From Streptomyces sp. McG3 (lineage in GTDB: Bacteria > Actinomycetota > Actinomycetes > Streptomycetales > Streptomycetaceae), in the NCBI RefSeq assembly GCF_018619185.1, contig NZ_JAAXYC010000027.1, positions 1-45,219 on the forward strand: 45,219 bases of DNA, given 5' to 3'. Made by a program: the position numbers and the translations under genes. A model generated the notes under the pieces. That model was not told the DNA's origin. It ran no database searches and saw nothing but the letters and a program-made list of their open reading frames with translations. Positions 39,154-45,219 of this stretch are shown here, piece by piece (position 1 is the first letter of the stretch; every line of letters starts with the position of its first letter).

Positions 39154-39275
39154 GAGCCGGTTGGACTTCTCGCCCGACCTCTTGGACGTTCACCACCGGT
39201 CCGTGCGCAGTCCTTCCCGACGCCACCTGGGCTGACTAGCTTCCCGGCTGTAACCACCGGAACCAGGAGGCTCTT

Positions 39276-41384
39276 TTGACCACGGACATGTCACGGCGAC
39301 GGCTCTTCGCGCTGGGCGGCGGCGCACTCGGCGCGGCTGCGGCCGGATCGTTCCTGCCGCCGTCGCTCCAGGCCGCCATCGCCGCGCAGCCCGCCCACGC
39401 GGGGTCCGGCGGGGGAGGCCTCGGCTCCATCAAGCATGTGGTGATCCTGATGCAGGAGAACCGTTCCTTCGACCACTACTTCGGGACCCTGCGCGGCGTA
39501 CGCGGCTTCGGCGACCGCAACGCCATCGAGCTGCCCACCGGCGGAACGGTGTTCGAGCAGCCCGCCGCGGCCGGCTCCACCGTGCTGCCCTTCCCGGTGC
39601 GCGGGGCGGCCGAGGAGCAGAAGAAGGACCTCCAGTACATCGGCGCCCTCGACCACTCCTGGAACGGTGGCGCGAAGGCCTGGGGCGGCGGCTGGATGAA
39701 CGGCTGGATCAGCGCGAAGACCGCGGCGACGATGGCGTACTACGACCGCCGCGACATCCCGCTCCACTACGAGCTGGCCGACACCTTCACCGTCTGCGAC
39801 GCCTACCACTCCTCGGTCCACACCTCCACCAGCCCCAACCGCAACCACCTGTGGAGCGGGAAGACCGGCTTCGAGGCGAACGGGAAGCGGGCCGTCGGCA
39901 ACGACGCGTACAACGAGGGGAGCCACCCCGGCTACGACTGGTCCACCTATGCCGAGCGGCTGGAGAAGGCCGGGCGCAGCTGGCGGACGTACACCGAGTG
40001 GGAGAACTTCACCGACAACCAGATCGAGTTCTTCGCCACCTTCAAGGCGATCGCCCGCAAGGCGCTGGCCAGGACCGGCGGGCACACCTACATGGAGGCC
40101 TTCTACGCCAAGGTCCGGGGCGCGTCCGAGACCGAGCGCACCCGGCTCCTCGGGCTGCTGGAGGAGGGCGTCGCCACTCTCGACCGGCGCGAGCGCAGCC
40201 TGTTCGAGCGGGGGCTGCGCCGGGTGCCGACCGGAAGCCTGGCGGACGAGTTCGCCAAGGACGTGGCGGCCGGGACGCTGCCGGCGGTCTCCTACCTGGT
40301 CCCCTCGGCGATCGACTCCGAGCACCCGAGCACCTCGTCGCCGGTGCACAGCGCCACCATCGTCTACAAGATCCTCGACGCGCTCGGCAAGCACCCCGAC
40401 GTGTGCCGGCACACTGCCGTACTGATCAACTACGACGAGAACGACGGCTTCTTCGACCACGTCCCGCCGCCCGTCGCGCCCCCCGAGGTCACCGACGAGC
40501 AGTGGGAGGGCCGGCCCACCGGCCTCGGGATCCGGGTGCCGCTGCTGGTCGTCTCGCCCTGGACCGTCGGCGGGTACGTCTGCTCCGAGGTCTTCGACCA
40601 CACCTCCGTCATCCGCTTCCTGGAGCGCTGGACCGGCGTGAAGGAACCCAACATCGGCGACTGGCGGCGGCGCGTCACCGGCGACCTGACCTCCGCCTTC
40701 GACTTCACCCGGGCCCGCCGGCAGCCCGCCGTCGAGCGGCCGGGGGCGATCCCGCCGATCGGCGGGCGCTGGCAGCCGAAGCCGCCCGCCGTCCAGCACC
40801 TCCCCGAGCAGGAGCCCGGCGCACGCCCGGCGCGCCCGCTGCCCTACCGGCCGGACGCCCGGGCGAGGCGGTCGGGCGACACCCTGCGCGTGGAGCTCGC
40901 CAACACCGGCCGGTCCTCGGCGCACTTCGCGCTGTACCCGTACGCCGGTGAGTTCCCGGCCCCGCAGCACAAGGACGTCCGCGACACCGCGCACTGGACC
41001 GTTCCGCTCGCCGGGGACGCGTACCGCTTCACGGTCACCGGGCCGAACGGCTTCCGGCGCGAGTTCGCCGGACCGGCCGACGGGGGAGCGGAGGTCGCCT
41101 CCCGCATCGACCACCGCGACCGCGACCTTCACCTCACCCTGCGCAACACCGGCCGCCGGACCCTGACCTTCCTGGTGCGGCCGCTCGGCTACGTCGACGA
41201 GGACGACGTACGGGACTGGACCCGCCGCGTCACGGTCAAGCCGGGCCGCAGCCGCGCGCTCGTGCACTCGGCGGCCGACGCCCACGGCTGGTACGACCTC
41301 GCCGTCACCGTCGACGGGGAGGACGGCTTCCGGCGGCGGCTCATGGGCCACATCGAGAACGGCCGCGCCAGCGTCTCCGGCTGA
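39276..41384 (+). CDS. Phosphocholine-specific phospholipase C, Tat-exported
   Basis: A 702-residue secreted enzyme. A twin-arginine signal (SRRRLFALGGGALGAAAAGSF) ends near HAG at residue 42. The catalytic domain begins VVILMQENRSFDHYFGTLRG (Glu61 and Asn62), the phosphoesterase family signature. Conserved PNRNHLWSGK, DENDGFFDHVPPP and GLGIRVPLLVVSPWT follow. The C-terminus has two copies of the phospholipase C beta domain (DUF756; starts near residues 531 and 613). It would hydrolyse phosphatidylcholine or sphingomyelin outside the cell. TTG 39276 is the start; AGGAGG (39265-39270) is 5 nt upstream. ATG 39288 is a weaker choice with the site 17 nt away. Confidence 0.94.
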   Translation: MTTDMSRRRLFALGGGALGAAAAGSFLPPSLQAAIAAQPAHAGSGGGGLGSIKHVVILMQENRSFDHYFGTLRGVRGFGDRNAIELPTGGTVFEQPAAAGSTVLPFPVRGAAEEQKKDLQYIGALDHSWNGGAKAWGGGWMNGWISAKTAATMAYYDRRDIPLHYELADTFTVCDAYHSSVHTSTSPNRNHLWSGKTGFEANGKRAVGNDAYNEGSHPGYDWSTYAERLEKAGRSWRTYTEWENFTDNQIEFFATFKAIARKALARTGGHTYMEAFYAKVRGASETERTRLLGLLEEGVATLDRRERSLFERGLRRVPTGSLADEFAKDVAAGTLPAVSYLVPSAIDSEHPSTSSPVHSATIVYKILDALGKHPDVCRHTAVLINYDENDGFFDHVPPPVAPPEVTDEQWEGRPTGLGIRVPLLVVSPWTVGGYVCSEVFDHTSVIRFLERWTGVKEPNIGDWRRRVTGDLTSAFDFTRARRQPAVERPGAIPPIGGRWQPKPPAVQHLPEQEPGARPARPLPYRPDARARRSGDTLRVELANTGRSSAHFALYPYAGEFPAPQHKDVRDTAHWTVPLAGDAYRFTVTGPNGFRREFAGPADGGAEVASRIDHRDRDLHLTLRNTGRRTLTFLVRPLGYVDEDDVRDWTRRVTVKPGRSRALVHSAADAHGWYDLAVTVDGEDGFRRRLMGHIENGRASVSG

Positions 41385-41400
41385 CCCGGCCCGAGGGCCG

Positions 41401-41442
41401 CAGGGCTTGATCCGTTCCGTGTAGGGAACAGATCAAGCCCTG
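41401..41442 (+). terminator. Hairpin terminator after phospholipase C
   Basis: CAGGGCTTGATC (41401-41412) pairs with GATCAAGCCCTG (41431-41442), and the loop has an inner GTTCC/GGAAC stem. It starts 16 bp after the stop and is followed by the MMPL control region. Confidence 0.9.
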
Positions 41443-41494
41443 TGACCATGGCCACGAAACGGACAAAGGATCACGTTCTGCTGACAGAGTGACG

Positions 41495-41511
41495 GTCTCA
41501 GGTCATGAGAC
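41495..41511. promoter_or_regulatory. Palindromic operator candidate before the MMPL gene
   Basis: GTCTCA-5-TGAGAC (41495-41500 with 41506-41511) is a perfect 6-bp dyad with possible extension by one bulge. It lies about 65 bp before the start codon, where a repressor could act. No regulator gene is adjacent. Confidence 0.4.
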
Positions 41512-41573
41512 GTTTACGGGCAGATCACGCCATCTGTGGGTAAATGTTCACGAACCCGCAGGGAGCTCATCCG

Positions 41574-43835
41574 TTGGCTGCCATCGCTCGCTGGTGCATC
41601 AGGCACCGTCTCGTCGCCGTTCTCATCTGGCTCGCCGCCCTCGGCGGGACCGCCGCCGCGGCGGGCTTCGCGGGTTCCGCGTACTCCAACGACTACGAGG
41701 TCCCCGGTACCGAGTCCGGCCGCGCCACCGAACTCCTCTCCCGCGGCTTCACCGACCTCGGCGGCGACACCGACACCGTCGTCTGGCACACCACCGGCTC
41801 CACGGTCCGGGCCGCCGACGTCGAGCAGACCATGACCCGGACGCTCCACGCGATCGAGGAGCTGCCGGGCGTCGGCGCGGTCACCGGCCCCTACGGAGGC
41901 ACCGGACCCGGCCAGATCAGCGAGGACGGCCACACCGCGTACGCCACGGTCACCTTCGACCACCCCGCCGACGAGATCCCCGCCTCCCGGGCGCAGGCCC
42001 TCGTCGACACCGCGAAGGGAGCCGAGGCCGACGGGCTCCAGGTCGAGCTGGGCGGCACCGCCGTCGCCCTCGGCGAGGCGCCCTCCGTCCACCTCGCCGA
42101 GGGCGTCGGCGTCGTCGTCGCGGCCGTCGTGCTCTTCCTCGCCTTCGGCTCGCTCGCCGCCAGCCTGCTGCCCATCGCCACCGCCCTGGTCTCCGTGGGC
42201 ACCGCCTACGCGGGCATCGTGCTCCTCGGCCACGTGATGACCGTGGCGGACTTCGCCCCGATGCTCGGCATGCTCATCGGGCTCGGCGTGGGCATCGACT
42301 ACGCCCTCTTCATCGTCACCCGGCACCGCAGAGGCCTCCGGCGCGGGATGTCGGTCGACGAAGCGGCGCAGAACGCCGTCACGACCACCGGGCGCGCGGT
42401 CGTGTTCGCCGGGGCCACCGTCTGCATCGCCCTGCTCGGCATGCTGATCCTGCGGCTCGGCTTCCTCAACGGCGTCGCCATCGCCGCCTCGCTCACCGTC
42501 GTCCTCACCGTGATGGCCTCGGTCACGCTGCTGCCCGCGCTGCTGTCCCTCATCGGGATGCGGGCGCTCAGCCGCCGCGAGAGGCGACAGCTCGCCGAAC
42601 ACGGGCCGAGGCCCGAGCTGCCCACCGGGTTCGCCGCCCGCTGGTCCGCCTTCGTGGAACGGCACCCCAAGCTGCTCGGTGGCATCGCGGCCGTCGTCAT
42701 GGCGGTGCTCGCCCTGCCCGCCCTCGGCCTCCACCTGGGCACCTCCGACCAGGGCAACAACCCGGCCACCGCCACCACCCGGCAGGCCTACGACCTGATC
42801 GCCGACGGCTTCGGGCCCGGCGTCAACGGCCCCCTCACCATCGCCGCCCAGCTCGACGGCGCGGACGACCGGCTCGCGCTGGACTCGCTGCCCGAGGAGC
42901 TGCGCACCACCGAGGGCGTCGCGTCCGTCAGCCCGGTCACGTACAACAGCTCCGGCGACACCGCCTTCCTCACCGTCGTCCCCGACTCGTCCCCCCAGTC
43001 GCAGGACACCAGCGAGCTGGTCGACCGGATCCGGGACGACGTGCTGCCGCCGGTCCAGGACAACACCTCGCTGGAGGCCCATGTCGGCGGGGTGACGGCG
43101 AGCTACGACGACTTCGCCGAGATCATCGTCGGGAAACTGCCGCTCTTCGTCGGGGTCGTCATCTCACTCGGCTGCCTGCTCCTCCTCCTGGCGTTCCGCT
43201 CCATCGGCATCCCGCTCAAGGCCGCCGTGATGAACGTGGCCGCCGTCGCCTCGTCCTTCGGCGTCGTCGTGGCCGTCTTCCAGTGGGGCTGGGGGAGCGA
43301 GCTGCTCGGCCTCGGCAGCGCCGGGCCCATCGAGCCCTTCCTCCCCGTGATCATGGTCTCGGTCCTCTTCGGCCTCTCCATGGACTACCAGGTCTTCCTG
43401 GTCGGCCGGATGTACGAGGAGTGGCTGGAGACCGGCGACAACCGGCGGGCCGTACGGGTCGGCCTCGCCGAGACCGGCCGGGTCATCAACTCCGCCGCCG
43501 TGATCATGATCTCCGTCTTCCTCGCCTTCGTGCTCAGCGGCGACCGGGTCATCGCCATGTTCGGCATCGCTCTGGCCACCGCCGTCGCCCTGGACGCCTT
43601 CGTCCTGCGCACCCTGCTGGTGCCCGCCCTGATGCACATGCTCGGCGGGGCGAACTGGTGGCTGCCGGGCTGGCTGGAGAAGCGGCTGCCCAGGATCAGC
43701 ATCGAGCCGCCCGACTGCGTACCGCTCCGTGCGAAGATCCCGGAGGCACGCGGTACGGGTGCCGAAGAGGGCGCCGGACCGGTGATGGTCCGGCCCGCCG
43801 AGGAGGAGCACGATGTTCGCCGTATCCCTGGGTGA
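41574..43835 (+). CDS. MMPL-family (RND) membrane transporter
   Basis: A 753-residue inner-membrane protein of the MMPL group. It has two halves, each with a large periplasmic loop followed by a bundle of helices. GLGVGIDYALF (first half) and GLSMDYQVFLV (second half) carry the Asp-Tyr pairs that relay protons in MmpL proteins. Members move lipids, drugs or other hydrophobic compounds out. TTG 41574 is the likely start because CAGGGAG (41559-41565) is 8 nt upstream and the protein then begins with the usual LAAIARWCIRHR; ATG 41544 would add 10 residues. The last 23 bp overlap the acetyltransferase gene. Confidence 0.93.
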   Translation: MAAIARWCIRHRLVAVLIWLAALGGTAAAAGFAGSAYSNDYEVPGTESGRATELLSRGFTDLGGDTDTVVWHTTGSTVRAADVEQTMTRTLHAIEELPGVGAVTGPYGGTGPGQISEDGHTAYATVTFDHPADEIPASRAQALVDTAKGAEADGLQVELGGTAVALGEAPSVHLAEGVGVVVAAVVLFLAFGSLAASLLPIATALVSVGTAYAGIVLLGHVMTVADFAPMLGMLIGLGVGIDYALFIVTRHRRGLRRGMSVDEAAQNAVTTTGRAVVFAGATVCIALLGMLILRLGFLNGVAIAASLTVVLTVMASVTLLPALLSLIGMRALSRRERRQLAEHGPRPELPTGFAARWSAFVERHPKLLGGIAAVVMAVLALPALGLHLGTSDQGNNPATATTRQAYDLIADGFGPGVNGPLTIAAQLDGADDRLALDSLPEELRTTEGVASVSPVTYNSSGDTAFLTVVPDSSPQSQDTSELVDRIRDDVLPPVQDNTSLEAHVGGVTASYDDFAEIIVGKLPLFVGVVISLGCLLLLLAFRSIGIPLKAAVMNVAAVASSFGVVVAVFQWGWGSELLGLGSAGPIEPFLPVIMVSVLFGLSMDYQVFLVGRMYEEWLETGDNRRAVRVGLAETGRVINSAAVIMISVFLAFVLSGDRVIAMFGIALATAVALDAFVLRTLLVPALMHMLGGANWWLPGWLEKRLPRISIEPPDCVPLRAKIPEARGTGAEEGAGPVMVRPAEEEHDVRRIPG

Positions 43836-44370
43836 CGACGGGGCACAGCTGTGCCCGCTGGAGGTCTGGCAGGCGGAGGAGCTCCTCGCCCACATGGACC
43901 GGGCCCGGGAGCTGGTCGACGCCTGGATCCCGCTCGCCTCGTCCGTCACCGAGCTGGACTCGGCGCGCGCCCTGCTCCAGCGGTACGCGGAGAAGCAGGC
44001 GACGGACACCGGGCGGCTGTACGGCATCCGGCTGGACGGCGTCCTCGTCGGCGGCGTCCTCTTCCGGATCTTCGACGCGGAGTCCGGCACCTGCGAGATC
44101 GGCGTGTGGCTGGAGCCCGCCGCCCAGGGCCGCGGGCTGATCACGCGCGCCGCCGAGCGCCTGATCGACTGGGCGGTGCACGAGCGCGGCATGCACCGCG
44201 TGGAGTGGGTCGCCTCCGCCGCGAACACCAGGTCGATCGCGGTGGCGAAGCGGCTCGGCATGGCCCGCGACGGGGTGATGCGGCAGAACTACCTCCACCG
44301 GGGCGTACGCCACGACTCCGAGATCTGGTCGGTCCTCGCCCCGGAATGGCGGGCCCGCACCGGGCGCTGA
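43813..44370 (+). CDS. GNAT acetyltransferase, RimJ/RimL type
   Basis: A 185-residue acetyltransferase. The N-terminal part (LEVWQAEELLAHMDRARELVDAWIPLAS) matches RimL-like enzymes. The acetyl-CoA loop is Q-G-R-G-L in PAAQGRGLITRAAERLIDWA, followed by RVEWVASAANTRSIAVAKRLGM, also typical. Such enzymes acetylate protein N-termini or small amines, in the cytoplasm; the target here is unknown. ATG 43813 has GAGGAGGAG 4-12 nt upstream and lies inside the 3' end of the MMPL gene, so the two are translationally linked. Confidence 0.92.
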   Translation: MFAVSLGDDGAQLCPLEVWQAEELLAHMDRARELVDAWIPLASSVTELDSARALLQRYAEKQATDTGRLYGIRLDGVLVGGVLFRIFDAESGTCEIGVWLEPAAQGRGLITRAAERLIDWAVHERGMHRVEWVASAANTRSIAVAKRLGMARDGVMRQNYLHRGVRHDSEIWSVLAPEWRARTGR

Positions 44371-44428
44371 GCCCAGGCCCGGGCCCTTCCCGGGCCCCGG
44401 CGTTAAGCGGGCTCTCATCCGGGCCCCC

Positions 44429-44434
44429 TAGCGT
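44429..44434 (+). promoter_or_regulatory. -10 element of a probably leaderless membrane protein gene
   Basis: TAGCGT ends 7 nt before ATG 44442. GCGGCGC before the ATG is not a ribosome-binding site. TTAAGC (44403-44408) is 20 bp upstream, an unusual spacing for a -35. Confidence 0.4.
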
Positions 44435-44441
44435 GCGGCGC

Positions 44442-45131
44442 ATGAACACCACCCCCTCCAAGACGACGACCCCGTCCACGACCACCCCGCCCGCCGGGAC
44501 GACCGACCCCGCCGATGGCACCGCCCACGCCGTCACGGAGGAGGCGACCACCAAGGAATCCCTGGTCAAGGGCCCCGCGAAGGACTCCGCGACGAAGGAC
44601 GCCACCGGTACGCCGTCCGACGCCGCCGACTCCGGGACGGCCCCCGACGACGACCTCGCCGCGCAGTCGGACGACGAGGACGATGCCCTGGAGCCCGACC
44701 CCTTCGACGAGGCCCGGCACGGCGTCGGCGCGGGCGCGGCGGCCGTCGTCTCCGCCGCCCTCGGCATCGTCGCCCTGACCGGCGCGTGGACCGGCCGGGT
44801 CGCCGCCGAGCGCGAGACGCTCATCGGCCAGATCCAGACCTCCGGCGGCGGCGGCAGCGCGGCCCAGCAGATCTCCGAGATCTACGGGGACGCCTGGCAC
44901 ACCACCGCCCTGGTCAACGGCGTCTTCGCCGTCCTGGCCCTGCTCGTCGGTGTCTTCGTCCTGGTCCGCCCCGCCTTCGGTACCCCCTCCGAGCGTCCGC
45001 AGCCCACCTGGATCCGCGCGGTCGCCCTGGCCGGTGTCGCCCTCGGCGCCATCGGCGTGCTGATCTCCGCGGGCATGTACTTCGACCTCTTCGTCTCCCT
45101 GCCCACCGCGGGCGCCCCGGCCGGCGGCTGA
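44442..45131 (+). CDS. Three-helix membrane protein with disordered N-terminus
   Basis: A 229-residue protein of unknown function. Residues 1-95 are low-complexity, rich in Thr, Pro, Asp and Ala (start MNTTPSKTTTPSTTTPP), with an acidic cluster (DDEDDALEPDPFDE) just before the first helix. Three hydrophobic helices follow: AAAVVSAALGIVALTGAW, then ALVNGVFAVLALLVGVFVLV, then AVALAGVALGAIGVLISAGM. The long acidic N-terminus is probably cytoplasmic. I recognise no domain. It is the last gene in the window. Confidence 0.75.
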   Translation: MNTTPSKTTTPSTTTPPAGTTDPADGTAHAVTEEATTKESLVKGPAKDSATKDATGTPSDAADSGTAPDDDLAAQSDDEDDALEPDPFDEARHGVGAGAAAVVSAALGIVALTGAWTGRVAAERETLIGQIQTSGGGGSAAQQISEIYGDAWHTTALVNGVFAVLALLVGVFVLVRPAFGTPSERPQPTWIRAVALAGVALGAIGVLISAGMYFDLFVSLPTAGAPAGG

Positions 45132-45168
45132 CCACGGTCCGAGGCCTCGTAGAGCACGGGGCCCGGGC

Positions 45169-45203
45169 GTGTCCGGCGGGCCGGGTCACGATCCGCCGGA
45201 CAC
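45169..45203. terminator. Hairpin terminator at the right edge
   Basis: GTGTCCGGCGG (45169-45179) pairs with CCGCCGGACAC (45193-45203), an 11-bp stem with a 13-nt loop, 37 bp past the membrane protein stop. It may also serve a gene on the other strand outside the window. Confidence 0.75.
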
Positions 45204-45219
45204 TCCCTAAGTCCCCCGC

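Noticed and set aside
41544..41573. ATG 41544 as MMPL start.
   Set aside because: No ribosome-binding site before it; TTG 41574 has CAGGGAG at 8 nt and gives the usual MMPL N-terminus. Kept as an alternative.
41489..44140. An 883-codon plus-strand frame over the MMPL gene.
   Set aside because: The MMPL frame carries clear transporter motifs; this one is Arg/His/Pro-rich and has none.

Overview
The window reads as chromosomal DNA of a Streptomyces or close relative. It is very GC-rich, codon third positions are almost always G or C, and start codons are a mix of ATG, GTG, TTG and apparently CTG. Ribosome-binding sites are AGGAGG-like or absent, with several likely leaderless genes, and I found only one TTA codon in the genes called. 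Products and gene order (sdaA, glyA, gcvH, gcvT, an oligopeptide ABC transporter, iscS-like, mnmA, ligA, a GGDEF-EAL protein, gatC, gatA, gatB) match what I recall of the Streptomyces core chromosome around S. coelicolor SCO5469-SCO5502.

Left edge (1-3528): the tail of a contractile-injection-system (phage-tail-like) locus on the plus strand, namely a truncated Ig-like/TIG-like protein, a DUF4255 (Pvc16-like) protein and an AAA+ ATPase (Pvc15-like), coupled by ATGA overlaps. Next (3573-8420, minus strand) is one-carbon metabolism: a tandem glycine riboswitch drives gcvT, gcvH and glyA, a hairpin follows glyA, and sdaA lies beyond a 9-bp tandem-repeat array. Together these split glycine, interconvert serine and glycine, and deaminate serine to pyruvate. 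From 8601 to 11129 are a P-loop ATPase carrying the TTA codon and two SseB-family paralogues.

From 11405 to 17315 is a five-gene oligopeptide/dipeptide importer (lipoprotein, two permeases, two ATPases) with a long hairpin after the binding-protein gene. From 17334 to 22182 are a TRIC/UPF0126 membrane protein, an acyl-CoA thioesterase-like protein, a minus-strand TipA-type MerR regulator with a DUF2268 protease-like gene (and a promoter with the 19-bp spacer typical of MerR control), a FabR-like TetR regulator divergent from a 51-residue membrane protein, and a DUF4190 protein. From 22359 to 25486, an IscS-like cysteine desulfurase and MnmA form a tRNA 2-thiouridylation pair, with a Tat-exported amidase between them on the other strand. 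From 25550 to 31535 are an alpha/beta hydrolase, a DUF427 protein, a LOG-family protein, an SDR, a short MetE-like methionine synthase and NAD-dependent DNA ligase.

From 31885 to 37799 are a membrane GGDEF-EAL protein (RmdB-like) and the gatC-gatA-(small membrane protein)-gatB operon for Gln-tRNA(Gln)/Asn-tRNA(Asn) formation. The right end has an ArsB/SLC13-type permease, a Tat-exported phospholipase C, an MMPL transporter overlapping a GNAT acetyltransferase, and a membrane protein with a long disordered N-terminus. I see no rRNA, tRNA, IS element, integrase or CRISPR array. The least explained items are the placement of the injection-system locus, the 9-bp repeat array, the MerR-type promoter, the TTA-containing ATPase and the small membrane proteins.
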